Shown piece after piece: positions 41,054 to 49,730 of a DNA stretch of 64,000 nucleotides. Source of the stretch: Sphingobium cyanobacteriorum (lineage in GTDB: Bacteria > Pseudomonadota > Alphaproteobacteria > Sphingomonadales > Sphingomonadaceae); the NCBI RefSeq assembly GCF_030580935.1, contig NZ_JAUQOM010000002.1:496001-560000 (forward strand), read 5' to 3'. Below the pieces are notes generated by a model. That model had not been told where the DNA came from. It worked only from the letters and a program-made list of their open reading frames with translations, and made no database searches. Made by a program: the position numbers and the translations under genes. The first letter of the stretch is position 1. Each line of letters starts with the position of its first letter.

Positions 41054-41758
41054 ATGGCTTTGACGACGTCGATTCACGCGGCAAGAAGCGTTGCAGGCGC
41101 GGGGGATGCTCCGATGGATGAAGACGCGAACGAAGTTGACGTGATCGAAGAGCGCGCGCCGCTGTCCGACACCGATTTCAAGCGTGAACTGGCAGCGGTG
41201 ATCCCGCATCTGCGCGCCTTTGGACGTTCGCTGTCGGGCAATCGCGATCTGGCCGACGATCTGGTGCAGGAAACATTGTTGAAGGCATGGGCGGCGCGCA
41301 ACCGCTTTCAGGCCGGCACCAATATGCGCGCCTGGACCTTCATCATCCTGCGCAACCATTATCTCTCGCAGATGCGCCGTTCGCGCTTTCGTGGCGATTG
41401 GGATGACCTGACCGCCGACCGCATCCTCGCGGCGCCGGCGGGACAGGACAAGCATGTCGAATTGTCCGACATGCAACGCGCCCTGCTGCAACTGCCCCAG
41501 CCCCAGCGTGAAGCATTGATCCTGGTTGGCGCCGGTGGCTTTGCCTATGAGGAAGCGGCCGAAATCTGTGGGGTGGCGGTCGGTACGATCAAAAGCCGGG
41601 TGGCGCGCGGACGCGCCGCGCTGGAACAGATATTGGAGAGCGGCGACTTGCCATCCCGGCGGACTCAGCAGACCACCGAAACGGCGGTGCTTGACGAAAT
41701 CATGGAGGATGTCGACCGTCTGAGCCGTGGGCGCGGGTCCAGCCAGGATGGGGATTGA
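41054..41758 (+). CDS. ecfG: General stress response sigma factor EcfG
   Basis: This is an ECF15-type sigma factor of the general stress response. Region 2 (about 45-110) reads FKRELAAVIPHLRAFGRSLS, then NRDLADDLVQETLLKAWAAR and MRAWTFIILRNHYLSQMRR. Region 4 (about 138-195) is LLQLPQPQREALILVGAGGF with the HTH YEEAAEICGVAVGTIKSRVA. The first 40 residues are non-conserved; ATG 41114 (MDEDANEV, preceded by GGGGGA) is an equally likely start giving 214 residues. It recognises GGAAC/CGTT promoters, several of which occur in this window. Confidence 0.95.
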   Translation: MALTTSIHAARSVAGAGDAPMDEDANEVDVIEERAPLSDTDFKRELAAVIPHLRAFGRSLSGNRDLADDLVQETLLKAWAARNRFQAGTNMRAWTFIILRNHYLSQMRRSRFRGDWDDLTADRILAAPAGQDKHVELSDMQRALLQLPQPQREALILVGAGGFAYEEAAEICGVAVGTIKSRVARGRAALEQILESGDLPSRRTQQTTETAVLDEIMEDVDRLSRGRGSSQDGD

Positions 41759-41760
41759 TC

Positions 41761-41786
41761 GGAACGTTTGCGTCTGTCTGGCCGTT
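41761..41786 (+). promoter_or_regulatory. EcfG-type promoter of the 88-aa membrane protein
   Basis: GGAAC (41761-41765), 17 bases and CGTT (41783-41786) match the consensus exactly, two bases after the ecfG stop. The next ATG is 24 bases downstream. Confidence 0.85.
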
Positions 41787-41809
41787 ATCCTGCCATGAGG
41801 AGACGCAAA

Positions 41810-42076
41810 ATGGGTTACGACCCGGTCCAGTCCGATTATGAGCATGCACCCTCTGCCCCGATCGATGAACGATCGCGGGGCAGCGGCGTGGTGTTCGCGC
41901 TGGTGGCGCTGGCGCTGGTCCTGGCCATCGGCTTTTTCTACCTCACCAACGACCAACGCAATGACCGGCCGGCCGACGCGGTGACGCGCGCTGCCGGATC
42001 GATCGATGACGCCGCCAAAGTGGTCGGCGATGCCGCCCACAATGCGGCCGACAGGTTGCGCAACACCGACAAATGA
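41810..42076 (+). CDS. Small membrane protein, predicted EcfG regulon member
   Basis: This is an 88-residue protein: a polar N-terminus (MGYDPVQSDYEHAPSAPIDE), one transmembrane helix (about 29-49, VVFALVALALVLAIGFFYL), and a periplasmic or cytoplasmic Ala/Asp-rich amphipathic helix with heptad-like repeats (AAGSIDDAAKVVGDAAHNAA). The ATG follows GAGGAGACGC. It has its own EcfG-type promoter. It is unrecognised beyond this; the helical tail recalls stress-induced CsbD/YtxH-like proteins. Confidence 0.75.
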   Translation: MGYDPVQSDYEHAPSAPIDERSRGSGVVFALVALALVLAIGFFYLTNDQRNDRPADAVTRAAGSIDDAAKVVGDAAHNAADRLRNTDK

Positions 42077-42293
42077 GCTGACCGGCCGATCGGTCGGGCA
42101 AATTGCATTCTGCCTGCGTCCATGCGCTGTAACCGGCCTCTGTTCCCTGCGCGCGAGAGAGGGATGATCGGAAGCATCCTGCTTCCGTCGCCCCCGCAAT
42201 GACGGGACAGGTCAGCGGAAAGTCACCAGTCCCTACCCATTGATTCAGCATTTCTTTGCCATTTTCCGGCAGGGTGTGTCAGGTGTCGGATTA
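42077..42293. other. Intergenic region with dispersed-repeat remnants
   Basis: This contains GGAAGCA (42170-42176) / TGCTTCC (42180-42186) and, directly after, a GTCGCCCCCGC...ATGACGGGAC word like the other short palindromes here. No gene was seen. It precedes the exopolysaccharide operon. Confidence 0.5.
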
Positions 42294-42312
42294 TCTTACA
42301 ACCAGTGTAAGA
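42294..42312 (+). promoter_or_regulatory. Inverted repeat upstream of the sugar transferase operon
   Basis: TCTTACA, five bases and TGTAAGA form a perfect 7-bp inverted repeat about 55 bases before the chosen start of the sugar transferase. It is a candidate regulator-binding site; no sigma-54 -24/-12 motif was found beside it. Confidence 0.5.
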
Positions 42313-42367
42313 AATGTCCGGCCCCGTGAAGGCCGCCAGGTCGGCGGCCAGCAGGACGTGCGCGACG

Positions 42368-43756
42368 ATGATAAGGCTGTTCAAACATTATGTGCCGCAC
42401 GCGGTGCTGCTGCTGGGGATGCTCGATTTCCTGCTGCTGCTGGGCGCCGCCGAAACCGGCTGGGTGTTGCGCGCGCACCAGATCGGCATGGATATCGATC
42501 ATGTGATAACCCGCGTCGGCCCGTTGCTCAGCTTTGCCCTCGCCATCCAGACTGCGATGATCGCCGTCGGCGTCTATGGCACCGAAGCGCTCCAGTCGAT
42601 CCGTTTTGCCTTTGCCCGTTTGCTGGTTGCCGTCTCGCTTGGCGTCATCTTCCTTTCCGTCCTCTATTTCCTGATGCCCGGCATGACGCTGTGGCGTTCC
42701 AATTCGCTCTACGCCATGGGTCTGGCCATGGGCTTCCTGGTGATGGTGCGCCTGTTGCTTGGGTCGATGCTGGGCGGGGAGGCGTTCAAGCGCCGCCTGG
42801 TGGTGCTGGGCGCCGGCAATCGCGCGCACCGGATCAAGGATCTGGAGCAGAAGCGTGGCGCCGGTTTCCTGGTGGTCGGCTATATCGCCATGAATGATGG
42901 CCCGCAGGTGGTGCCCGAAGCGATCAATCGTGACGCCATCTTCAACCTGTCGGATTTCGTGGTCCGGCTGAACGCCAGCGAAGTGGTGCTGGCGCTGGAG
43001 GAACGGCGCAACGCCATCCCCATGTCCGACCTGTTGCGGATCAAGACAACCGGCGTCCATGTCAACGACCTGTCCACCTTCCTGGAACGTGAAACCGGGC
43101 GCGTCGACCTGGCCAGCGTCAATCCCAGTTGGCTGATCTTTTCCGATGGCTTTTCCGCCGGTCGCCGCCTGTCGAGCATCGCCAAGCGGCTGTTCGACAT
43201 CGTTGCCAGTTCCATCCTGTTGCTGCTGACCGGCCCGATCATCCTGTTGGCCGCCTTATTGGTGAAGCTGGACAGCAAGGGGCCTGCCTTTTACCGCCAG
43301 CAGCGTGTCGGCCTTTATGGCCAGGAATTCTGGATCGTGAAGCTGCGCACCATGCGCCAGGATGCCGAAGTCGCGGGACAGGCGGTGTGGGCGGAAAAGG
43401 ATGATCCGCGGATCACGCGCCTGGGCTATTGGCTGCGCAAGCTGCGGATCGACGAACTGCCCCAGACCTGGACGGTGCTGAAGGGCGAGATGAGCTTTGT
43501 CGGCCCGCGCCCCGAACGCCGCCAGTTCGTGGACGATCTGGAACAGCAACTGCGCTATTATGCCGAACGCCATATGGTGAAACCCGGCATTACCGGCTGG
43601 GCGCAGATCAACTATCCCTATGGCGCGTCGCTGGAGGACAGCCGGCACAAGCTGGAATATGACCTCTATTACGCCAAGAACTACACCCCCTTCCTCGATC
43701 TGCTGATCCTGATCCAGACATTGCGGGTCATCCTCTGGCCCGACGGCGCGCGCTGA
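42368..43756 (+). CDS. Exopolysaccharide sugar transferase (undecaprenyl-phosphate glycosyl-1-phosphate transferase)
   Basis: This enzyme starts polysaccharide repeat assembly by moving a sugar-1-phosphate to undecaprenyl phosphate. The N-terminus (MIRLFKHYVPHAVLLLGMLD) begins a four-helix membrane part, then a Rossmann-like segment (KRRLVVLGAGNRAHRI). The catalytic Bac_transf domain starts near residue 270 (KRLFDIVASSILLLLTGPII; FWIVKLRTMRQDAE; RIDELPQTWTVLKGEMSFVG; PRPERRQFV). The pattern matches the PEP-CTERM/XrtA-associated EpsB type, agreeing with prsK-prsR directly downstream. ATG 42368 is preferred over an in-frame start 54 bases earlier. Confidence 0.9.
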   Translation: MIRLFKHYVPHAVLLLGMLDFLLLLGAAETGWVLRAHQIGMDIDHVITRVGPLLSFALAIQTAMIAVGVYGTEALQSIRFAFARLLVAVSLGVIFLSVLYFLMPGMTLWRSNSLYAMGLAMGFLVMVRLLLGSMLGGEAFKRRLVVLGAGNRAHRIKDLEQKRGAGFLVVGYIAMNDGPQVVPEAINRDAIFNLSDFVVRLNASEVVLALEERRNAIPMSDLLRIKTTGVHVNDLSTFLERETGRVDLASVNPSWLIFSDGFSAGRRLSSIAKRLFDIVASSILLLLTGPIILLAALLVKLDSKGPAFYRQQRVGLYGQEFWIVKLRTMRQDAEVAGQAVWAEKDDPRITRLGYWLRKLRIDELPQTWTVLKGEMSFVGPRPERRQFVDDLEQQLRYYAERHMVKPGITGWAQINYPYGASLEDSRHKLEYDLYYAKNYTPFLDLLILIQTLRVILWPDGAR

Positions 43757-43769
43757 GGCGGACGGGCCA

Positions 43770-45848
43770 ATGGGCATGTTCCTGCAATTTGTCGGCGACT
43801 GGGGCCATGCGCTGGCGGCGGTGCTGTTCGCGGCGCTCGGCATCTTCCTGCTGCGCCGTCGCGATGACGCGCCAGAGCCGCGCCTGCTTGCCGCCGCGCT
43901 GTTGCTCACGTCCTGCTGGGCGCTCTATGTGTCCTTCGGCGGCGTGTCGCAACCGTTGTCGGGCGTGGGTGAAAGCGTCCGCAACGCCGGCTGGCTCCTC
44001 GCCCTCTTCGTCATGCTGCGCCGTGGCCCGGCCGGTCGGACCAGCCCGGCCGCGACGGTGATCGCCGTTTATGCGGCGGTCGCGGCGCTGATCCTGATCC
44101 AGAGCTTCACCGACCTGACCTGGCGGCAATTGTCGCCGGTCAGCGACCTGCATCAGGCGCTCGTCTCCGCCTCTCTGGTGCTGCGGATGATGACCGCGAT
44201 CGGCAGCCTGCTGCTGGTCCACCATCTCTACACCGTCTGGCCTTCGCGGGAGCGGGGCGGCATCGCTCTGTTGCTGGGATCGCTGGCGGCGATGTGGACC
44301 TATGACCTCAATCTCTATGCGATCTGCTATCTCGCGCCGCACCGGGTGAGCGAGCTATATGCCCTGCGCGGCCTGCTGATGGCGTCCCTCGCGCCGGTGA
44401 TGGCGGTGGGCATGCGCAAGGGGATGGCAGGGCGGTTGCAGCTATCGCGCAGCTTTACGTTCCAGTCGCTTTCGGTGGTCGCCGTCGCGCTTTATGTTGT
44501 CGTCCTGCTGGCCGCGGCGCTGCTGATCGAGTTGATCGCCGGCCCCTATGCGCGGGTGGTGGAGATCGCCGCCGTATTCTTCACCGCCGTCACGGCGCTG
44601 GTGCTGCTGCCTTCGCCACGCATCCGCGCATTGTGGAAGGTGCAGGTCGCCAAGCATTTCTTTCAGCATCGCTACGACTATCGCACCGAATGGATGCGCT
44701 TTGGCGAAACGATCGGCCGCCCCGGCGACGACAGCGCGCCGCTGGGCGCGCGCGTGGCGAAGGCGGTGGCGGACATCACCGACAGCCCCGCCGCGATATT
44801 GCTGTTGCGTGATGATCGTGGCGCGCTGGCGTTCGAAACGCACTGGAACTGGCACGGCGACCTGTCGGACGCCGATCCGGTTCCCCCCGGCATTGTCGAG
44901 AAGCTGGAGACAAGCGGCTGGATCGTCGATTTCGCCAAACTCAAAAATGGCGAGGGCGTGCTGGACCTGCCGCGCTGGATGATCGCGGATCGCCGTGCCT
45001 GGGCGCTGGTGCCGCTGATCCATTATGGCCGCCTGATCGGTGCGGTCCTGCTGGCCCGCCCGCCGGTCGACCGCCGGCTCGACTGGGAGGATTTCGACAT
45101 GCTGCGCGCCGCCGGGCGGCAGGCCGCGACCCATATCAGCGAAGCGCAGGGCCAGCAGGCACTGGACGATGCGCAGCGGTTCGACGAATTCAACCGCCGC
45201 TTCGCCTTCATCGCGCATGACATCAAGAATCTGGTCAGCCAGTTGTCGCTGCTGTCCCGCAATGCGGAACGCCATGCCGACAATCCCGAATTTCGCGCCG
45301 ACATGCTGCTGACGCTCAAGGAGTCGGTCGGCAAGATGAACGACATGCTCGCCCGCCTGTCGCTCCATAACAAGGGGCGATCCGAAGAACCGCGCGCCAC
45401 TCCGCTGCGTGACCTGCTGGGCCAGATCGCCCACAATCGCGCCCGCCAGCATCCGGTGCAGCTTAGCGGTGATGCGCCGCCTGCGCTCGCCGATCCTGCA
45501 CGGGTCGAGCAGATCATCCTCCATTTGATGCAGAACGCCATTGACGCCAGCCCCGCCGACAGCCCGGTCGAATTGCGCCTGTCCGCCGACGCGCAGGACG
45601 CGATCGTGGAGGTGATCGACCGGGGCCGGGGCATGAGCGCCGAATATGTCCGGCGCGACCTGTTCAAGCCCTTTTCCTCCAGCAAGCCCGGCGGCTTTGG
45701 CCTGGGCGCGTTCGAAGCGCGCAGCCTGGCGGAGGCGATGGGCGGCCGGATCGACGTGGACAGCAAGCCCGGCGTGGGCAGCCGCTTCACCCTGCGCCTG
45801 CCGCTGGCCCCCGTTACAGACAGACAAGAACAAGAAAAGGCCGCCTGA
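43770..45848 (+). CDS. prsK: XrtA/PEP-CTERM system sensor histidine kinase PrsK
   Basis: PrsK is the membrane sensor paired with PrsR in exosortase A systems. The 692 residues begin with about eight to nine hydrophobic helices (to about 285). A GAF-like region follows (about 310-455: AVADITDSPAAILLLRDDRG; PLIHYGRLIGAVLLARPP). The kinase core has H-box FAFIAHDIKNLVSQLSLL (His about 483), N box LHLMQNAIDASP, and G boxes VIDRGRGMS and GGFGLGAFEAR. The stop overlaps the prsR start (TGATG). The signal sensed is unknown. Confidence 0.88.
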   Translation: MGMFLQFVGDWGHALAAVLFAALGIFLLRRRDDAPEPRLLAAALLLTSCWALYVSFGGVSQPLSGVGESVRNAGWLLALFVMLRRGPAGRTSPAATVIAVYAAVAALILIQSFTDLTWRQLSPVSDLHQALVSASLVLRMMTAIGSLLLVHHLYTVWPSRERGGIALLLGSLAAMWTYDLNLYAICYLAPHRVSELYALRGLLMASLAPVMAVGMRKGMAGRLQLSRSFTFQSLSVVAVALYVVVLLAAALLIELIAGPYARVVEIAAVFFTAVTALVLLPSPRIRALWKVQVAKHFFQHRYDYRTEWMRFGETIGRPGDDSAPLGARVAKAVADITDSPAAILLLRDDRGALAFETHWNWHGDLSDADPVPPGIVEKLETSGWIVDFAKLKNGEGVLDLPRWMIADRRAWALVPLIHYGRLIGAVLLARPPVDRRLDWEDFDMLRAAGRQAATHISEAQGQQALDDAQRFDEFNRRFAFIAHDIKNLVSQLSLLSRNAERHADNPEFRADMLLTLKESVGKMNDMLARLSLHNKGRSEEPRATPLRDLLGQIAHNRARQHPVQLSGDAPPALADPARVEQIILHLMQNAIDASPADSPVELRLSADAQDAIVEVIDRGRGMSAEYVRRDLFKPFSSSKPGGFGLGAFEARSLAEAMGGRIDVDSKPGVGSRFTLRLPLAPVTDRQEQEKAA

Positions 45849-47212
45849 TGAGCGACACGCGCCCCAAATTGCTGATCGTGGAAGATGATCCGGGCCTTCA
45901 GCGCCAATTGCGCTGGGCCTATGAGGATTATCAGCTTTTCATCGCCGGTGATCGTGACGAGGCGATCGAGATGCTGCGCGCGGAAGCCCCCGACGTGGTG
46001 ACGCTGGACCTGGGCCTGCCGCCCGATCCCGACGGCACCAGCGAGGGTTTCGCCACGCTGGCGGAGATGCTCAGGATCAAGCCCGACATCAAGGTCATCG
46101 TCGCGTCCGGCCATGGCGCGCGGGAAAGCGCGCTGGATGCGATCGCGGGGGGCGCCTATGATTTCTACCAGAAGCCGGTCGACATTGACGAACTGGGCCT
46201 GATCGTCCGCCGCGCCTTCCACGTCCACGCGCTGGAGCGGGAGAATGTCCGCCTGGCCGAAACCGCGCCGGAAGATGGCCGGGTGCTGGGCCGCCTCATC
46301 ACCGGCGCGCCCGAAATGCTGAAGGTCGCCCGCACCATCGAACGGGTCGCCAGCGCCAATGTCTCGGTCCTGCTGCTGGGCGCCAGCGGTACGGGCAAGG
46401 AATTGCTGGCGCAGGGGCTGCATGACGCCAGCCCGCGTCGCGATGGCGCCTTCGTCGCGATCAACTGTGCCGCGATCCCGGAAACCTTGCTTGAATCCGA
46501 ACTGTTCGGTCACGAAAAGGGGGCCTTTACCGGGGCGATCAAGATGACGCCGGGCAAGATCGAGCAGGCACAGGGCGGCACCCTTTTCCTGGATGAAGTC
46601 GGCGACATTCCGCTGGCCTTGCAGGTCAAGCTGCTGCGCTTCCTGCAGGAGCGCGTGATCGAACGGATCGGCGGGCGTCAGCCCATATCGGTCGACACCC
46701 GCATCGTGTGCGCCACCCATCAGGATCTTGACGCGATGATCGTGGCGGGCAATTTTCGCGAGGATCTCTATTATCGCCTCGCTGAAATCAGCGTGCGGAT
46801 ACCCATGCTGAAGGACCGGCCGGGCGATCCGGCGCTGCTGGCGCGCCATTTCCTGACCCGCTTCGCCCGCGACATGAACCCGCAGGTCAAGGGGCTGGCG
46901 CCCGACGCGCTCGTCGCGCTCGATAGCTGGACCTGGCCCGGCAATGTGCGCGAACTGGAAAACCGCATGAAGCGCGCGGTCATCATGGCCGATGGCAAGC
47001 TGATCACTGCGGCCGACCTCGACCTGGACGATGAACGCGCCGATGGCGGCGATGTGGTCAACCTGAAAGCCGCCCGCGAAATGGCCGACCGCCGTGCCAT
47101 CCGTCGCGCCATCGCCCGCACCGACGGCAATATTTCCGGTGCGGCCAAGATATTGGGGATCAGCCGACCGACGCTCTACGACCTGCTCAAACAATATCAG
47201 ATGCAGGGCTGA
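45848..47212 (+). CDS. prsR: Sigma-54-dependent response regulator PrsR
   Basis: PrsR is an NtrC-type activator. The receiver domain has acidic EDD (12-14) and phosphoacceptor Asp54 (TLDLGLPPD). The AAA+ domain has Walker A LLGASGTGKELLAQ (about 178), the sigma-54 contact loop GAFTGA (about 224) and Walker B GGTLFLDEVGDIPL. A Fis-type HTH closes the protein (NISGAAKILGISRPTLYDLL). Length is 454. It is translationally coupled to prsK. In other bacteria PrsR activates PEP-CTERM and exopolysaccharide genes through RpoN. Confidence 0.92.
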   Translation: MSDTRPKLLIVEDDPGLQRQLRWAYEDYQLFIAGDRDEAIEMLRAEAPDVVTLDLGLPPDPDGTSEGFATLAEMLRIKPDIKVIVASGHGARESALDAIAGGAYDFYQKPVDIDELGLIVRRAFHVHALERENVRLAETAPEDGRVLGRLITGAPEMLKVARTIERVASANVSVLLLGASGTGKELLAQGLHDASPRRDGAFVAINCAAIPETLLESELFGHEKGAFTGAIKMTPGKIEQAQGGTLFLDEVGDIPLALQVKLLRFLQERVIERIGGRQPISVDTRIVCATHQDLDAMIVAGNFREDLYYRLAEISVRIPMLKDRPGDPALLARHFLTRFARDMNPQVKGLAPDALVALDSWTWPGNVRELENRMKRAVIMADGKLITAADLDLDDERADGGDVVNLKAAREMADRRAIRRAIARTDGNISGAAKILGISRPTLYDLLKQYQMQG

Positions 47213-47215
47213 CCG

Positions 47216-49252
47216 ATGCGCCGCACCCGCATTTTCCTGATCGCCGGCCTGGCGCTGCTGCTGCTCGGCGTCGCCGGCCTCTGGCAATGGCGCAGCCATG
47301 AACGCGATGGCAGCGCGGCGCTGACGCGCGGCATCGCCGCGCTCGACCGGGGCGACGCCCGCACCGCGCGGGTCGAGCTGATGAACGCGATCAAGGCCAA
47401 TCCCCGTTCGGCGCAGGCGCGCGTTGCCCAGGCTCGCGCGCTTGCCGAACTGGGCGATGGTCCCGGCGCGCAGGCGGAGGCGACGCGCGCCCGCGCGCTG
47501 GGCCAGCCCGCGGCCGACACCCGCGCGGTGATGGCGCAGGCGCTGTTCCTGCAAGGCGATGCGCAGGGCGCCCTGCGCGAAGCCCGCGCCGCCGACCTGC
47601 CCGAAGCATCGCTCGTCCCCGCCGCCCGTGTCGTCGCCCGTGCGTCGCTGGCGATCGGCGACGCCGATGGTGCGCGCCGGGCGCTGGAACAGGCGCTGGC
47701 GCGTGCGCCCGACGACGCGGACAACTGGATCGAGCTTGGCCGGTATCGCATCGCCATCGGCGATCAGGCGGGCGCGATCCTCGCGGCCGACCGTGCGGTC
47801 GCGCTGGCTCCTGCCAATGCCCGCGCGCTCACGTTGCGCGGAGAACTGACCCGTGCCCAATATGGGCTGACCGCCGCCTTGCCCTGGTTCGACCGGGCGC
47901 TCGCGGCGAACCCGGATTCGGTCCCGGCGCTGGAACAATATGCCGCAACCCTGGCCGATGCGGGCCAGGCCAGCCGGGCATTGAGCCTCAGCCGCCGCCT
48001 GCTCAGCCTTGATCCCGCCAATCCGCGCGCCTGGATGCTCCAGGCGGTGATGGCGGCGCGGGTCGGGCAGGGCGATCTTGCCCGCAAGCTGCTCGATCGC
48101 ACCAAGGGGCGGCTGGACGGCGAGCCGGCGACCCGCCTGCTGCGCGGCGTGCTCCACATGCAGGATGGCAACGCGGTGCTGGCGGCGGAGGCGCTTGGCC
48201 CGCTGGTCGCCGCCCAACCCGACAACCGCAACGCGCGCATCCTGCTTGGCCGCGCCCTCTATCTCAATGGCGACTTTGCCGCCGCTGCCGCCGCCCTTGC
48301 GCCCATCGTCGCCCAGCGTGACGCCGATCCCTATGTGCTGACGCTGGCCGCCCGCGCGCAGGAGGGGCTGGGCAATCGCGTTCTGGCCGCCGACATGCTC
48401 GCCCGCGCCGCCTGGCCGGTGCGTGCGGCCGCCGATCCCTTCGCCAGCCCCCGCGACGTGACGCTTGCCGCCGTGCCGCCCGCCAGCGATTCCACCGCGC
48501 GCGACAATATCCCCTATATTCGCGCCCTGCTCAGCAGCGGGCGGGCGGCAGAAGCGCTCGATCGTGCGCGGCAGCTCAGCCGCGCCAATCCCGGCGCGCC
48601 CGACGCCTGGCTGATCCTGGGCGATACGCTCGACGCAGCAGGCCAGCCGGCGGAGGCCGCCCGCGCCTATGAAGCGGCAGGCAATATCCGCTTCGATCGC
48701 GCTGCCGCGCTGCGCATCGCCGCCGCCTGGGCGCGCGCGGGCAACCCGGCCCGCGCCGCGCAGGTGGTGCAGCTTTTCCTCTCGCAAAATCCCAATGATG
48801 TGGAGGCGCAGCGGCTTGCCGCCGGTGTCGCCGCGCAGGCGCAGGACTGGCGCACCGCGCTGCGGATGCTGCGTGCGGTGCAGATGCAGGTGGGGGATAA
48901 TGATGCCGTGCTGATGGCGGATATGGCCCGTGCCGCGCTGGAAAATGGCGATCGCGCTTCCGCGCGCGCCTATGCGGCCCATGCCTACCGCCTGATGCCC
49001 GCCAACCCGATGACCGCCGACATGCTCGGCTGGATATTGCTGCGTACCGGGGACAGGGGGCCGGCGCCCGTCGACCTGCTGGAAAAAGCGGTCGCGCTGG
49101 CCCCTGGCGCCCCTGTGTTGCAACTGCATCTGGGGCAGGCCTATGCCGCCGCCGGGCGGAAGGGCGAGGCGAAAATGGCGCTGGGCCGCGCGGTAGCGGT
49201 GCCGGGATTTGCGGGTCGTCAGGAAGCGATGGACGCGCTGGCGGCGCTGTAG
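47216..49252 (+). CDS. Membrane-anchored TPR protein (PrsT-like)
   Basis: The protein has an N-terminal membrane helix (about 5-22, RIFLIAGLALLLLGVAGLW) without a lipobox. More than a dozen tetratricopeptide repeats follow to the end (ALTRGIAALDRGDARTARVE; GARRALEQALARAPDDADNW; LGWILLRTGDRGPAPVDLLE). It starts three bases after prsR. TPR lipoproteins (PrsT) accompany prsK/prsR in exosortase loci and are thought to aid polysaccharide secretion. The missing lipobox and shorter length (678) mean that name is only by analogy. Confidence 0.75.
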   Translation: MRRTRIFLIAGLALLLLGVAGLWQWRSHERDGSAALTRGIAALDRGDARTARVELMNAIKANPRSAQARVAQARALAELGDGPGAQAEATRARALGQPAADTRAVMAQALFLQGDAQGALREARAADLPEASLVPAARVVARASLAIGDADGARRALEQALARAPDDADNWIELGRYRIAIGDQAGAILAADRAVALAPANARALTLRGELTRAQYGLTAALPWFDRALAANPDSVPALEQYAATLADAGQASRALSLSRRLLSLDPANPRAWMLQAVMAARVGQGDLARKLLDRTKGRLDGEPATRLLRGVLHMQDGNAVLAAEALGPLVAAQPDNRNARILLGRALYLNGDFAAAAAALAPIVAQRDADPYVLTLAARAQEGLGNRVLAADMLARAAWPVRAAADPFASPRDVTLAAVPPASDSTARDNIPYIRALLSSGRAAEALDRARQLSRANPGAPDAWLILGDTLDAAGQPAEAARAYEAAGNIRFDRAAALRIAAAWARAGNPARAAQVVQLFLSQNPNDVEAQRLAAGVAAQAQDWRTALRMLRAVQMQVGDNDAVLMADMARAALENGDRASARAYAAHAYRLMPANPMTADMLGWILLRTGDRGPAPVDLLEKAVALAPGAPVLQLHLGQAYAAAGRKGEAKMALGRAVAVPGFAGRQEAMDALAAL

Positions 49253-49314
49253 AAGGCCGCCGGACGATGCGCCCGCCTTTCGTCTGACCCGCCTTTCGCC
49301 TGAATAGGGAGGCC

Positions 49315-49659
49315 CTACGCCTTCGCCAGATCCAGATCGTCCAGCCGGATTCCCAGCCGCCTGATTTGTGCCGCCACCGGCGGCCAGACGCTTTCGATGA
49401 AGCGTTCGCGCTCCATGTCGCGCAGGCGGCGGGTGGCGCCATCGGCGACGAACATGCCCACGCCGCGCTTCACCAGCACCAGCCCGTCATCCTGAAAACT
49501 CTGATAAGCCTTGGCCACGGTCAGCGGATTGGCGCCCTGCGTCGCGGCAAAGGCGCGCACGGACGGGAGCAGGTCGCCATCGGAAAATTCCCCGTCCAAT
49601 ATGGACGCGGCGATGATTTCACGCAGGCGAAGATAGACGGGTTTGGATTCGTCGGCCAT
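49315..49659 (-). CDS. GntR-family regulator, YtrA type
   Basis: This is a short repressor-like protein of 114 residues. The winged helix occupies about 8-75 (PVYLRLREIIAASILDGEFS, DGDLLPSVRAFAATQGANPL, TVAKAYQSFQDDGLVLVKRG). The effector region is only about 35 residues, as in the YtrA subfamily, which mostly controls adjacent transporter genes. No ABC transporter adjoins it here; the upstream gene is a nitroreductase. A perfect palindrome lies 58-71 bases before the start and may be its operator. Confidence 0.88.
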   Translation of the reverse strand: MADESKPVYLRLREIIAASILDGEFSDGDLLPSVRAFAATQGANPLTVAKAYQSFQDDGLVLVKRGVGMFVADGATRRLRDMERERFIESVWPPVAAQIRRLGIRLDDLDLAKA

Positions 49660-49716
49660 GGTGCATCAGTGCCATAATACAGCCATAGGGGTCAAGATAG
49701 GAAATTACCCATGACT

Positions 49717-49730
49717 TTACACATGTGTAA
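49717..49730. promoter_or_regulatory. Palindrome upstream of the GntR-family gene
   Basis: TTACACATGTGTAA is a perfect 14-base palindrome between the nitroreductase stop codon (which it abuts) and the gntR start. Its size and symmetry suit a GntR dimer. Confidence 0.55.

Noticed and set aside
45023..49129. 1368-codon open frame on the minus strand
   Set aside because: It lies antisense to prsK, prsR and the TPR gene, which have clear motifs. It is His/Gln/Gly-rich, a usual artefact of high-GC codon bias.
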